Positions 1-8,212 of a DNA stretch of 64,000 nt are shown piece after piece; the first letter of the stretch is position 1; every line of letters begins with the position of its first letter. Both the position numbers and the translations under genes were made by a program. Origin of the DNA: DALYJJ01 sp033763935 (GTDB taxonomy: Bacteria; Acidobacteriota; Terriglobia; Bryobacterales; Bryobacteraceae); contig JANRJO010000042.1 in the NCBI GenBank assembly GCA_033763935.1, positions 145,588 to 209,587 of the forward strand, given 5' to 3'. The notes under the pieces are model-generated. The model saw only the letters and a list, made by a program, of their open reading frames with translations. It searched no databases and was not told the origin of the DNA.

Positions 1-547
1 GAAGGCGCGCCGCGAGTTCCAGGAAGAGGTGGAGGCCGCCGTCCGGCCGCCGGACGCAGCGGGCGAGGCGGCGGGCGCGCCCGCCCGGCCCAAAGTCACC
101 GAGGGCGCGCGCGTCAAGCTGAAAGGCATTCGCGAGGCGGCGCGCGTGCGCCGTGTGCACGCAGACGAGATCGAAGTGGAGGCCGGCTTCCTGCGGTTGA
201 AGGTGCCCCTCGACGATGTGCTTGAGGTCATGCCGGAAGCGGGCGAGAGTTCCCGTTTGCCGAAAGGCGTGTCCTTCCAGCCGGCCGGTCCGTCGTGGAA
301 CCTCTCGCAGCGTGAGATCAACGTCATCGGCCGGCGCGCGGAGGAGGCCGTAGACGAGATCGACAAGTTCCTCGACAGTGCCGCCATGGCTTCGGTGGAT
401 CGGGTTCGCATCGTCCACGGCCATGGCATGGGCATTCTGAAGAAGGCCGTGGCGGAACTCCTGGGCCGCAGCCCCCACGTCGAGAAGTTCTACGCGGCAA
501 CCCCCGCCGAAGGCGGCGCCGGCGCGACCATCGTCGAACTGAAGTAG
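1..547 (+). CDS. mutS2: Endonuclease MutS2, C-terminal part (cut by window edge)
   Basis: The reading frame is open from base 2 to the stop at 545-547, so the 5' part lies outside the window. The visible ~180 residues hold a charged linker, a small beta-rich segment (KLKGI...DDVLEVM) and a C-terminal Smr domain. The Smr signature HGHGMG is present, preceded by a helix of the type LNVIGRRAEEAV, and the protein ends in ATIVELK. This tail is typical of MutS2, a MutS-like ATPase with an Smr nuclease domain that acts on branched DNA and suppresses recombination, or on stalled ribosomes. The ATPase core is not visible, so a stand-alone Smr protein is less likely but possible. Confidence 0.85.
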   Translation, partial: KARREFQEEVEAAVRPPDAAGEAAGAPARPKVTEGARVKLKGIREAARVRRVHADEIEVEAGFLRLKVPLDDVLEVMPEAGESSRLPKGVSFQPAGPSWNLSQREINVIGRRAEEAVDEIDKFLDSAAMASVDRVRIVHGHGMGILKKAVAELLGRSPHVEKFYAATPAEGGAGATIVELK

Positions 548-550
548 CCG

Positions 551-1018
551 CTAGGCAAGCGTCTTCAGCGCGCCGAGCACTTCTTCCGCATGCCCCGCCG
601 GCTTCACCTTGTTGAAGACCTTCGCGATCTTGCCGTCCTTGCCGATCAGAAAAGTGCTCCGCTCCACGCCCATGTATTTCTTGCCGTACATGCTCTTCTC
701 CACCCACACGCCGAAGGCTTCCGCCGCGGCATGGTCCGTGTCGGCAAGCAGCGTGAACGGCAGTTCAAACTTCTTCTTGAACTTCGCCTGCGCCTTGTCG
801 GTGTCCGGCGAGACGCCGATGACGACGGCGTCCAGCCCATCGAACTTCTTCGTCGTGTCGCGGAACTCGCATGCTTCCGTGGTGCAGCCCGGCGTGTCCG
901 CTTTCGGGTAGAAGTAGAGGACCACATTCTTACCCTTGAGGTCGGCCAGCCGGAAGGACTCGCCCGCGTCGGTCTGCAACGTGATGTTCGGCGCTTTGGC
1001 GCCTTCCTGAATTGCCAT
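551..1018 (-). CDS. bcp: Thioredoxin-dependent peroxiredoxin (BCP type)
   Basis: 155-residue AhpC/TSA-family protein of the usual BCP length. The peroxidatic cysteine C45 and resolving C50 sit in the diagnostic PGCTTEACEFR motif after YFYPKADT. It would reduce H2O2 and organic or lipid hydroperoxides with electrons from thioredoxin in the cytoplasm. There is no signal peptide. It converges on mutS2 with 3 bases between the two stops, so the pair must share or lack a terminator. A second, more divergent peroxiredoxin occurs at 18185. Confidence 0.95.
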   Translation of the reverse strand: MAIQEGAKAPNITLQTDAGESFRLADLKGKNVVLYFYPKADTPGCTTEACEFRDTTKKFDGLDAVVIGVSPDTDKAQAKFKKKFELPFTLLADTDHAAAEAFGVWVEKSMYGKKYMGVERSTFLIGKDGKIAKVFNKVKPAGHAEEVLGALKTLA

Positions 1019-1067
1019 ACTCCGAATCTGATTCTACGCGGCGGCTGACGGTGCGAGAATTCCTGTT

Positions 1068-1556
1068 ATGTACCGCCGCATGGACGACTTCCTGGCTGCC
1101 TGGCGCTCGGAAGCAGAATCGACGCTCAAGATCTTTCACGCCCTCACCGACTCGTCGCTCTCCCAACGCGTGACGCCCGAGGGCCGCTCGCTCGGCGACC
1201 TCGCCTGGCACATCGTGAACACCCTCCCGGAGATGGGCGGGCAGGCGGGGTTGAAGATCGGCGAGTCCCCGCGGACCGGCAATGTGGAAGCGCTGATCGC
1301 CGCCTATGAACGCCTCTCGGCCGAAACGGCGGCGGTGCTCGAGTCCAGTTGGACCGACTCGATGCTCCCCGAAGCGATTCCCATGTACGGCGAACAGTGG
1401 ACCCGCGGCTGCACTCTCGCCGCCCTCATCGGACATCAGGCCCACCACCGCGGTCAGATGACCGTGCTGATGCGCCAGGCGGGACTCACGGTGCCTGGCG
1501 TCTACGGTCCCGCGCGCGAGGAGTGGGCCGCGTTCGGCATGCCCGCCGAGCCCTAA
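1068..1556 (+). CDS. DinB-family protein (DinB/YfiT four-helix metalloprotein)
   Basis: 162 residues, typical for the DinB/YfiT superfamily. The expected metal-binding histidines are visible: H48 in LAWHIV, and H123 and H127 in the GHQAHHRGQ motif near the C terminus. Members are four-helix bundles; several are mycothiol- or bacillithiol-dependent transferases and others are stress-induced with unknown chemistry, so no specific substrate is assigned. Translation could begin at 1068 or at the second methionine (1080). It is divergent from bcp with about 50 bases between the genes. A hairpin follows the stop. Confidence 0.85.
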   Translation: MYRRMDDFLAAWRSEAESTLKIFHALTDSSLSQRVTPEGRSLGDLAWHIVNTLPEMGGQAGLKIGESPRTGNVEALIAAYERLSAETAAVLESSWTDSMLPEAIPMYGEQWTRGCTLAALIGHQAHHRGQMTVLMRQAGLTVPGVYGPAREEWAAFGMPAEP

Positions 1557-1565
1557 TACAACTTA

Positions 1566-1602
1566 ATGCCGTAGCCTGGAACCGCACTCGTGCCTGCGGC
1601 AT
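1566..1602 (+). terminator. Possible terminator hairpin after the DinB-family gene
   Basis: ATGCCGTAG at 1566-1574 pairs with CTGCGGCAT at 1594-1602 (nine pairs, one G-T) around a 19-base loop, 9 bases after the stop. There is no clear T-tract, so a Rho-independent role is tentative. Confidence 0.35.
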
Positions 1603-1667
1603 CACTTCCATGTGTGCCGGGCGGTTGCGGCAGTGTACACTGAAAGTTTTTGGAGGAACTGGCAGTC

Positions 1668-1997
1668 ATGAAGGTTTCGAAACTCGTCGCGCTGCTCGGA
1701 GTGGGCGCATTGGCCGCGACCCTTGGCATCGCTCAGGACAAGAAGGGCGACGCGGTGAAGGGCAAGGAAGTCTTCGAACAGTGCGGCGTGTGCCACAACG
1801 CCGACAGCAACGAGAAGAAGATGGGCCCCGGGCTCAAAGGGCTCTATAAGAAGGGCAAGCTGGCCAACGGCAAAAAGGTTACCGACGAGTCCGTCATGGC
1901 GATCATCAATCAGGGCGGGAACGGAATGCCGGCCTACGAAGAGATGCTCACCCCGGAAGAGCGCGCCCACGTGCTGGCATACCTGAAAACTCTCTAA
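1668..1997 (+). CDS. Small secreted class I cytochrome c
   Basis: 109 residues: a signal peptide (MKVSKLVALLGVG..., cleavage after IAQ), a single heme-attachment motif C39-G-V-C42-H43, and the distal methionine M87 in NGMPAYEE, followed by the LTPEERAHVLAYLKTL C-terminal helix. This is a soluble periplasmic electron carrier of the short cytochrome c class. The ATG at 1668 is preferred over an in-frame TTG at 1650 because GGAGGA (1652-1657) lies at correct spacing before it. No oxidoreductase partner is adjacent, so its redox partner is unknown. Confidence 0.93.
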   Translation: MKVSKLVALLGVGALAATLGIAQDKKGDAVKGKEVFEQCGVCHNADSNEKKMGPGLKGLYKKGKLANGKKVTDESVMAIINQGGNGMPAYEEMLTPEERAHVLAYLKTL

Positions 1998-2008
1998 GTG
2001 TCGTGATT

Positions 2009-2038
2009 TTGCGGCGCAGCACCGTTCCCTGCTACAGT
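2009..2038 (+). promoter_or_regulatory. Candidate promoter for tRNA-Glu
   Basis: TTGCGG (2009-2014) and TACAGT (2033-2038) separated by 18 bases resemble a housekeeping -35/-10 pair, about 43 bases before the tRNA. Weak match, position-based call. Confidence 0.25.
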
Positions 2039-2080
2039 AATAGCGGAAACGCGCCACCCGGCCGCTTCCGGCCAGCCCTG

Positions 2081-2158
2081 GTCCCCATCGTCTAGCCCGG
2101 CCTAGGACACCGCCCTTTCACGGCGATAACGCGGGTTCGAATCCCGCTGGGGACGCCA
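2081..2158 (+). tRNA. tRNA-Glu (anticodon TTC)
   Basis: Complete cloverleaf: the acceptor stem GTCCCCA (2081-2087) pairs with TGGGGAC (2148-2154), followed by discriminator G and an encoded CCA (2156-2158). The T arm has GCGGG-TTCGAAT-CCCGC. The anticodon loop CTTTCAC contains TTC at 2117-2119. Confidence 0.97.
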
Positions 2159-2184
2159 TCCTCTCGCTGATTCTTGCCCGGACA

Positions 2185-3768
2185 TCAGTTGGCCCGCTTC
2201 CCCGACTCCGTGGCCAATTGCATCACATCCAGCCGCGCCTTCCGGACATCCTGGATAGCGCCGGCCGTCCCATCGGGATGGAAATCAAAGATCAGGTCTT
2301 TCCTCGCATCGTCACGCGGCCACTCGGGCAGGCCCGGACCGTTCGGGTCGCCGCTCCTGGCGAAGTTCACCCAGTAGCTTTGCATCATTCGGGAGACAGC
2401 GTGGTCCTCAGGCGATGGCGTCGAGCCTGGCCGGGTCGTCAGCGTGCCGAACACGAAACCGATCTCGCCGCCGTGCGGCGCTCCCATCCTCATCTGTTCC
2501 CGCATCGCCGTCGAAACGTAGGAGAACCGGTAGCGATACGCCGGCGAACCCTTGGCCGCGAACGCACTGGCTGCAAACCGGGCAGGCTCGGCTTGGCCAA
2601 AGTCGTCGTTCGCCCTCGCAACCATCGCGGCCAGGTCTGCCGTTCCGTCTGGATCGTAGGCCGCTTTCGCCTGGTCGCTCCACTTCCCGAACCGGGCGAA
2701 CAGCTGTTCCTTGGTGGCCGCCCGGATCCGATTGCCTGCGCTGTCGGCGCTGTTGCTGCCCACGATGATCGGAAGGCGCGGCTGGCGCCCGGCCTTATAG
2801 GCAGTCTCGGCCGTCTCCGTAATCAGCCTGCCGTCCAGTATGGGCGTGGTCTCATACGGCTGGCGCACGCGAAGCACCTCTCCGGAACTGAGCGCGCGCA
2901 GTCTGCCTGCTGCGGCCTGGTCCGTACCCTCGATTCCCACGGCGCGTGCAAACTCGATTCCGATCGTCTCGGCCGACACCGGGTAGTTCGGATCGACACC
3001 GTCCTCGCGCATGGGACGGGCGGTGAGGACGCTATCTCGCGAACCGCCGGACTGGACAATCGCTTTATGGAAGAGTCCGCGTGCCATCGGCGAAGCCAGC
3101 AGGCTGTGAACCGAGACGCCGCCCGCGGAGAACCCGAAAATCGTGACGTTGGTGGGATCGCCTCCGAACGCAGCAATATTCCGCTTCACCCATTGCAGCG
3201 CCGCGATCTGGTCCATGTAGGCGTAGTTGCCCTTGGTCTCGTCAGGCCGTTCGCGGCTCAGTGCCGGGAAGGCGAAGAACCCGAAGCGTCCCAAGCGGTA
3301 GTTGAGGGTGACGAGGACGACGCCCCGTTTCGCAAAGTGGACACCTAAGGTGCCCGGCGAGGAGCCCGACCCGCCCACGAATCCGCCTCCGTGGATCCAG
3401 ACCATCACGGGGACCCTAGCCATGGGTGCCGCGCTCGCGGGGCGCCAGACATTCAGGAAGAGACAGTCCTCAGAGGGTGCGGGTGCGGCGTTTTCACTGG
3501 CCGCCTGCGGCGGGCCGAACCGTCCTTGCATGCAGTTGGCTCCAAATTCGGCCGCCGGGCGAACGCCCGTCCAGGGTTCTACCGGCTGGGGCGGCCGCCA
3601 CCGCAGGTCGCCCACCGGCGGCGCCGCGAAGGGAATGCCCTTATAGGAAAAGACGCCATCTTCCGCCACGCCCTGCAGTTGGCCGCCGTCGACTCTCACC
3701 GGAGCCGTCGTCTGCTGGGCCGCGTAGGCCGTTGCCGCCGCCAGGCAACAGATGAGAGGAATGCGCAT
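2185..3768 (-). CDS. Secreted type B carboxylesterase / para-nitrobenzyl esterase family
   Basis: 527 residues with a signal peptide (MRIPLICCLAAATAYAA). Alpha/beta hydrolase of the cholinesterase/carboxylesterase type: EDCLFLNVW, oxyanion loop HGGGF (about 126-130), nucleophile S214 in GFSAGG, and H432 in PHGGEIGF. The acid position, normally Glu in the DEG motif, is Asp (D342 in SNSADSAG), a plausible conservative change. It would hydrolyse carboxylic esters in the periplasm. The start at 3768 overlaps the stop of the upstream aldo/keto reductase by one base (TGATG), indicating translational coupling. It is the last gene of the five-gene operon that starts at 7960. The exact ester substrate is unknown. 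Confidence 0.92.
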   Translation of the reverse strand: MRIPLICCLAAATAYAAQQTTAPVRVDGGQLQGVAEDGVFSYKGIPFAAPPVGDLRWRPPQPVEPWTGVRPAAEFGANCMQGRFGPPQAASENAAPAPSEDCLFLNVWRPASAAPMARVPVMVWIHGGGFVGGSGSSPGTLGVHFAKRGVVLVTLNYRLGRFGFFAFPALSRERPDETKGNYAYMDQIAALQWVKRNIAAFGGDPTNVTIFGFSAGGVSVHSLLASPMARGLFHKAIVQSGGSRDSVLTARPMREDGVDPNYPVSAETIGIEFARAVGIEGTDQAAAGRLRALSSGEVLRVRQPYETTPILDGRLITETAETAYKAGRQPRLPIIVGSNSADSAGNRIRAATKEQLFARFGKWSDQAKAAYDPDGTADLAAMVARANDDFGQAEPARFAASAFAAKGSPAYRYRFSYVSTAMREQMRMGAPHGGEIGFVFGTLTTRPGSTPSPEDHAVSRMMQSYWVNFARSGDPNGPGLPEWPRDDARKDLIFDFHPDGTAGAIQDVRKARLDVMQLATESGKRAN

Positions 3769-4706
3769 CACGCCTGCTTCTTCCAGTACTCGAGCGTGGG
3801 CCCGGTGTAAACCCCCGCGCCGGTGATTGCTTTCTTGCGGACGCCTGCGATCTCCTCCGCCGTCATCGGCTTGAAGTTCTGGACCGCCCGGATGTTGTCT
3901 TCCATCTGCCCCTGGGTACCCGCCCCGCAGATCGCCACGTGCACTCCGGCCTGGCTCAGTGCATATCGCAGGCACTCGGTCGGGTTCAGAGAACGCAGGA
4001 GATTCGCTTTGCCGAAGATCTTAATGGCTTGCACACCGATTCCGAACTCTTTCGCAATCGGGAGCGCCGTCTCCTCAAAACTCAGGTATGCGTGATCGGC
4101 CGCGTGTACCGGCATCATCACCGTATCCCATTGGCCGTACGCCTTGAGCAACGCTGCATGCGCGCCGGGATCGAAATGACCGGTGAAGCCGATCAGCCGG
4201 CACTTTCCCGACTTCTTCGCCGCTTCCAGCGCCTTCATCGCTCCGTTCGGAGCCAGGATCTTGTCAATATCTTCCCGGTTCTGGATAGCGTGGACCTGCC
4301 AGAGATCCACATAGTCGGTTTTGAGCATGCGGAGCGATGTCGCGAGGTCGTCTTCTACCTCTTTGGCTGTGCGTCCCATGGTTTTCGTCGTCAGAAACAC
4401 ATTCTTCCGAACGCCCTGCAAGCCAATGCCGTACGCCTCCTCTGAGCGTCCGCTCCAATAGGAGCGTGCGCAATCGAAGTAGGTGATCCCGATGTCAAAC
4501 ATCCTGCGGACATGCGCGGCCGCTGCCGCAATGTTAGGGTGGAGGTCCATTCGCGCTCCTCCCTGCGCGATGACACTCACTTTCAAGCCGGTCTTGCCGA
4601 AAGTGGTCATGGGGATGTCGCCCGCCTTCACGCCTTGCGCAGCCAGACGCGTGCTGTGTACCGGAACGCCGGCGAGTGCCCCGCCGACAAACAATCGTCT
4701 CTTCAC
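3768..4706 (-). CDS. Exported aldo/keto reductase
   Basis: 312 residues. The (alpha/beta)8 AKR fold is indicated by the catalytic tetrad D78 (FDCARSYW), Y83, K108 (TTKTMGR) and H139 (WQVHA), and by FGKTGLKVS near the start. It would use NAD(P)H to reduce aldehydes or ketones. The N terminus MKRRLFVGGALAG resembles a twin-arginine leader, suggesting that a folded, cofactor-loaded enzyme is exported; this is inference. It overlaps the downstream carboxylesterase by one base and lies 30 bases after the esterase gene at 4737, within the same operon. Confidence 0.9.
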   Translation of the reverse strand: MKRRLFVGGALAGVPVHSTRLAAQGVKAGDIPMTTFGKTGLKVSVIAQGGARMDLHPNIAAAAAHVRRMFDIGITYFDCARSYWSGRSEEAYGIGLQGVRKNVFLTTKTMGRTAKEVEDDLATSLRMLKTDYVDLWQVHAIQNREDIDKILAPNGAMKALEAAKKSGKCRLIGFTGHFDPGAHAALLKAYGQWDTVMMPVHAADHAYLSFEETALPIAKEFGIGVQAIKIFGKANLLRSLNPTECLRYALSQAGVHVAICGAGTQGQMEDNIRAVQNFKPMTAEEIAGVRKKAITGAGVYTGPTLEYWKKQA

Positions 4707-4736
4707 GTTCTACCTCGCTCTCTTTCGGACTGATCC

Positions 4737-5819
4737 TTAGTCCAGCTTCTTCGCCGAAAGAAACTTCGACATCAGATCGGCCACTTGCAGGTTATTTAAA
4801 TCGGAGAAAGGGAAGTGCGTGTTTCCGCGAATCCCGGCCTCGGGCAGATGCACGACGGTCACGTCGCCTCCATGCCGGTTGACGGCATCCCGCCACTTTC
4901 GGGCCATCTCCAGCCGGACGCGCCAGCCGTCCTGCCCGGGATTGTCGCTCGCTTTCTCGGGAATGAAGTCTCCGTAGTAAATGATGATGGGAATTTGGGT
5001 CAATTTCTTGAACTCGGCCATCGGCACCCCCATGGCGGCGAGCGTCCCGCCAGAACTCGGTAGCGCCTCCGGAACCTCTCCTTCGGGAAAGAGGAAGCCG
5101 CTCCCCGGTTCGTACGTCACGATCCCCTTCACATTGCCGGTCTTCAGCACGGTCAGCCATCCGAGCCCCCCACCTTGCGAGTGAGTGACGAAGACCGCCG
5201 GCCCGATCTTGTTGAAGAGCGCCGCGAACGCATCCGAATTGACCTCGGGATCGTACGGTCCTACATTCGGCGTCATCTGGCGGAAGTATTGATTGAGGGC
5301 TTCGGGATCCTTTGAGAACTGAACGCCGGGAAAATACTCCGGCCAGGTGCCGACGCGAAAGGTGCCGAACCACATTTGCTCATCCGGCGTCGCGTTGATA
5401 GTCGCGGAAACCGTGCTGCGGCCAGCGTTGCCGCGGCGCGGCTGATCGATCAGATACACGGGAAAGCGCCTCCGCAGGAAGATCGTCTGGAAACCCTCCC
5501 GGCCATCGGGCGTGGTTTCCCAGGTTTTCGAGAACTGCCCCGTACCGTGCAGGAAAACGAGCGGCAGCGTTCGCCGCTCCACGGGTATTTGGTAGAACAC
5601 ATACGCGTGGTCGCCGTGCAAGGTCTGTCCTTCCGGCGTTGGCTTCCTCGGATTGAAAGTCCCGGCGTTCCGGATCACCTTGCCGCCCACGGCGAAGCTG
5701 CCCTGCTCCTGAATCGCCAGGGGCTCCGGCCCTCTGGCTCGTTGAGCGCGCGCGCCCGCCGGCGCGAGAAATGCGGCACACACCAGCAGCCCCACGGCGC
5801 TACGGTCTGGGTTTCCCAT
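4737..5819 (-). CDS. Secreted alpha/beta hydrolase (esterase 713-like)
   Basis: 360 residues with an N-terminal signal segment ending near GARAQ. Alpha/beta-hydrolase features: an HGTGQ oxyanion motif at 91-95, nucleophile S214 in THSQGGG, and a C-terminal histidine H335 in GNTHFPFSDLNN. These match the small bacterial esterase family exemplified by Alcaligenes esterase 713. The substrate is unknown, probably a small ester. It lies 37 bases downstream of the PQQ-propeller gene and 30 bases upstream of the aldo/keto reductase, same strand, consistent with one transcript. Confidence 0.88.
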   Translation of the reverse strand: MGNPDRSAVGLLVCAAFLAPAGARAQRARGPEPLAIQEQGSFAVGGKVIRNAGTFNPRKPTPEGQTLHGDHAYVFYQIPVERRTLPLVFLHGTGQFSKTWETTPDGREGFQTIFLRRRFPVYLIDQPRRGNAGRSTVSATINATPDEQMWFGTFRVGTWPEYFPGVQFSKDPEALNQYFRQMTPNVGPYDPEVNSDAFAALFNKIGPAVFVTHSQGGGLGWLTVLKTGNVKGIVTYEPGSGFLFPEGEVPEALPSSGGTLAAMGVPMAEFKKLTQIPIIIYYGDFIPEKASDNPGQDGWRVRLEMARKWRDAVNRHGGDVTVVHLPEAGIRGNTHFPFSDLNNLQVADLMSKFLSAKKLD

Positions 5820-5856
5820 CGTTTACTCCCTCCCGCAGACATCGGGTCGAGCAGGC

Positions 5857-7134
5857 TTACTGTCCCACCTGCAGGACTTTCAGTTCCTTCTGTCCACGCA
5901 CCAGCAGCTTGCCTTCAACCAGCGCCAGCGGAGCCCAGTTATCACCCGCTTCGAGAATCACGGCGCTGGCAAGTGGCTTGAAAGCGGCCGGATTCGGTTC
6001 GACGAGATACAGCTTGGTGCTCCCGTCCGTCGTCAGCAGCAGGCCGTCGGCAAGAACCGATCCGCCCCGAACGAACGCCGGCTGCTGATCCGTCTTCCAT
6101 TTGACTTGCCCGTCCATGCTCATCGCCACCAGCCCGTCGCTTCTTTCATTGATCGTGTAATGCGAATAGAAATGCCCTTCGTGCAGAACCGGGGGCTGGG
6201 TGTGTGCCCCGAAATCCAGGTTCCTGAAGAGCTCGGAGACCTCGTACGTGTCGCCCTTCTTTTCGATTCGGATCATCACCGACCCGGCGCCATACGCTCC
6301 CGCGATGAGGATCCGCCCTTCTCCCGCGTCAACCGGCCCCGCCACCGGGATGATGCACTGGTAACCGTTGTAAGTCCACAACACTTTGCCGCTTCGCGGG
6401 TCGAGGCCGTTCACGCTCCCGCCCCTGGCGTTGCGGCCACGGCCGACAGCAGCGGTGATCATCACCAGATGGCCCTCACCCCCCACTTTGACGATCGAGG
6501 GCGTCACATATCCGGGAACGCCGGGCAGTGCCGCCGATTTCCATTTGACCTCGCCCGTCAGTTTGTCGTAAGCCACAACACCCGCCTCCGACGTCTGGGT
6601 CGCGACAATCAGCAGGTCCCCGTACACGAGCGGGTTCTGCACAATCGCCCAACGTGGCAACTCCGGGCCTCCCCCGAAGTCCTTCCAGATGTTCTTGCGC
6701 CAGACGGGCTTTTGCGTCTTCGTGCTGACCGCATGCAAATCCCCTAAGGCTCCGACGGTGTAGACGTGCTCACCGCTGACGGTTGGAGTGCTTCTGGATC
6801 CTGCAAACATGAAAGAGCCCGGAGCCTCGTAGGAGAAGCTCCACAACTCCTTACCGCTCGCCAGGTCGAACACCCGCAGCTTGTCGCCCACCGCTTCATC
6901 TCGATCCAGCAAATAAACATTGCCGCCGCTGACCGCGGGACCGCCGAATCCTGCTCCAAGAGGCGCCGTCCAAAGTACCCTCGGACCCTCCTTGGGCCAG
7001 GTCCGCAAGAGACCCTTCTGTGTGGATGTGTGGTCTCGTCGCGGGCCGTAAATGCCAGGCCAGTCTTCCGCGGCCAGCGGCATTACTGCCGACACCGCAA
7101 ACAGGGCTGCGACTATTCTTCTTGTGTTCTGCAT
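5857..7134 (-). CDS. Exported PQQ-like beta-propeller protein
   Basis: 425 residues. The ATG at 7134 gives a clean signal peptide (MQNTRRIVAALFAVSAVMPLAA) followed directly by EDWPGIYGPRRDHTS, the usual start of this family. Repeated blades of the type GKELWSF, GEVKWKS and GKVLWTY mark a WD40/PQQ-like eight-bladed propeller. Many acidobacterial members lack demonstrated PQQ binding, so dehydrogenase activity is not claimed; a scaffold or ligand-binding role is equally possible. It starts one base after the stop of the cupin/CMD gene, so the two are almost certainly co-translated. A paralogue is at 61257. Confidence 0.88.
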   Translation of the reverse strand: MQNTRRIVAALFAVSAVMPLAAEDWPGIYGPRRDHTSTQKGLLRTWPKEGPRVLWTAPLGAGFGGPAVSGGNVYLLDRDEAVGDKLRVFDLASGKELWSFSYEAPGSFMFAGSRSTPTVSGEHVYTVGALGDLHAVSTKTQKPVWRKNIWKDFGGGPELPRWAIVQNPLVYGDLLIVATQTSEAGVVAYDKLTGEVKWKSAALPGVPGYVTPSIVKVGGEGHLVMITAAVGRGRNARGGSVNGLDPRSGKVLWTYNGYQCIIPVAGPVDAGEGRILIAGAYGAGSVMIRIEKKGDTYEVSELFRNLDFGAHTQPPVLHEGHFYSHYTINERSDGLVAMSMDGQVKWKTDQQPAFVRGGSVLADGLLLTTDGSTKLYLVEPNPAAFKPLASAVILEAGDNWAPLALVEGKLLVRGQKELKVLQVGQ

Positions 7135-7135
7135 C

Positions 7136-7960
7136 CTAATTTCCCTTGAAAACTTCCCTAGCCACGCCAATCGCCGAAATTGCACTCGGCCAGCCCGCAT
7201 AAAATGCCAGGTGCGTGACGGTCTCGATCAGCTCTTCTTCCGTCAAGCCGTTTTGGCGTGCAATGCGAAGATGTGAGCGCAGTTGGTCCGGCCGGTGCAT
7301 GGCAATCAGTGCTGCCACCGTGGCCAGACTCCGATCCCGCTTTGAGAGCTCAGGCCGCTCCCAGATGTCGCCGTAGAGTACATCGTCGGTAATCTGGGCC
7401 AGCTTGGGAGCAAAGTCGCCAATCGCGCCTTGCGAAGGCCGGGGGCGCGAGTCGGAGCCCGCGCCCGCCGCCTGGCCCCGTAGGGCTGCGGCGTACTGCG
7501 CATCGCTCACCTTTTCCATCCAATCCACCGTCTTGCCGTCCACTTGTTCCGTGACGGCGATGTGCGTCATCGAGCTGTTCGGTGCAGCCCCGTGCCAGTG
7601 CTTCTGTCCGGGCGGGATCCAGATCACGTCTCCCTGCCGGATCTCGTCCACCGGATCACCCCAGCGCTGCACCCGGCCCGTGCCGGTCGTCACGATCAGC
7701 GTTTGGCCTAACGGATGCACGTGCCACGCTGTTCTCGCGCCCGCTTCGAATCGGACTCGCGCGCCGGAGACACGCGCCGGAGCGCTCGCCTGGAACTGGG
7801 AATCCACTCGCGCCGAGCCTGTGAAGTGTTCTGCGGACGCCGCTTGAGCAGCTTGCTCGCCGTTTCGCGTGATTCGGATCTGTTCTGGCGCTGCTGTCTG
7901 GCCGTGAGCGCCCCCCGGTGGCAGGCTCAACGAAACAACGATTGCTGCGACCACTCTCAT
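7136..7960 (-). CDS. Cupin–carboxymuconolactone decarboxylase fusion, exported
   Basis: 274 residues from the ATG at 7960, chosen over the ATG at 7972 because GGAG lies at proper spacing. After a signal peptide ending near AHGQ comes a cupin domain (metal-type histidines in TAWHVHPLGQT and the QKHWHG motif) and then a carboxymuconolactone decarboxylase/AhpD-like helical domain (GDIWERPELSKRDRSL, THLAFYAGWPSA). Similar fusions are annotated as (R)-mandelonitrile lyase/CMD proteins. The CMD half has no visible CxxC, so AhpD-type peroxidase chemistry is unlikely. It is the first gene of the leftward operon and faces an AraC regulator. Confidence 0.88.
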   Translation of the reverse strand: MRVVAAIVVSLSLPPGGAHGQTAAPEQIRITRNGEQAAQAASAEHFTGSARVDSQFQASAPARVSGARVRFEAGARTAWHVHPLGQTLIVTTGTGRVQRWGDPVDEIRQGDVIWIPPGQKHWHGAAPNSSMTHIAVTEQVDGKTVDWMEKVSDAQYAAALRGQAAGAGSDSRPRPSQGAIGDFAPKLAQITDDVLYGDIWERPELSKRDRSLATVAALIAMHRPDQLRSHLRIARQNGLTEEELIETVTHLAFYAGWPSAISAIGVAREVFKGN

Positions 7961-8032
7961 TGCGCGCTCCATCCCCCGGCCGCACTCGCACGCACGGCGG
8001 CATCAGCTCTCCGGCGTTCGATGTCGGCCGCG

Positions 8033-8069
8033 TCGGCTAGCCATCCCAGCCTCGGCTAGCCATCCCAGC
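8033..8069. repeat. Tandem 18-base direct repeat
   Basis: TCGGCTAGCCATCCCAGC occurs twice (8033-8050 and 8052-8069), with a 19-base period. It sits in the 252-base divergent intergenic region between the cupin/CMD operon and the AraC regulator. It may be a second protein-binding site or simple slippage duplication. Confidence 0.6.
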
Positions 8070-8118
8070 GTCGGCGTCGGGTTCTGCTTCCAGCTTAGGG
8101 TCGCAGGACCGGAATCCG

Positions 8119-8157
8119 TTAGCCTGAACCTGTCGAGTTTTAGCCTATTCCTGTCGA
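8119..8157. promoter_or_regulatory. Putative AraC-type operator: two direct half-sites 21 bases apart
   Basis: TTAGCCTGAACCTGTCGA (8119-8136) and TTAGCCTATTCCTGTCGA (8140-8157) match at 15 of 18 positions and are offset by exactly 21 bases, two helical turns. AraC-family dimers bind direct repeats with this spacing. The site lies 55 bases before the regulator start (8213) and about 160 bases before the divergent operon start (7960), suitable for both autoregulation and operon control. Confidence 0.6.
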
Positions 8158-8212
8158 TCGCTAGCGGAAACGCCGGTGGTCGAGATACGCTGGGGGCAAA
8201 GGAGCCCGCCGG

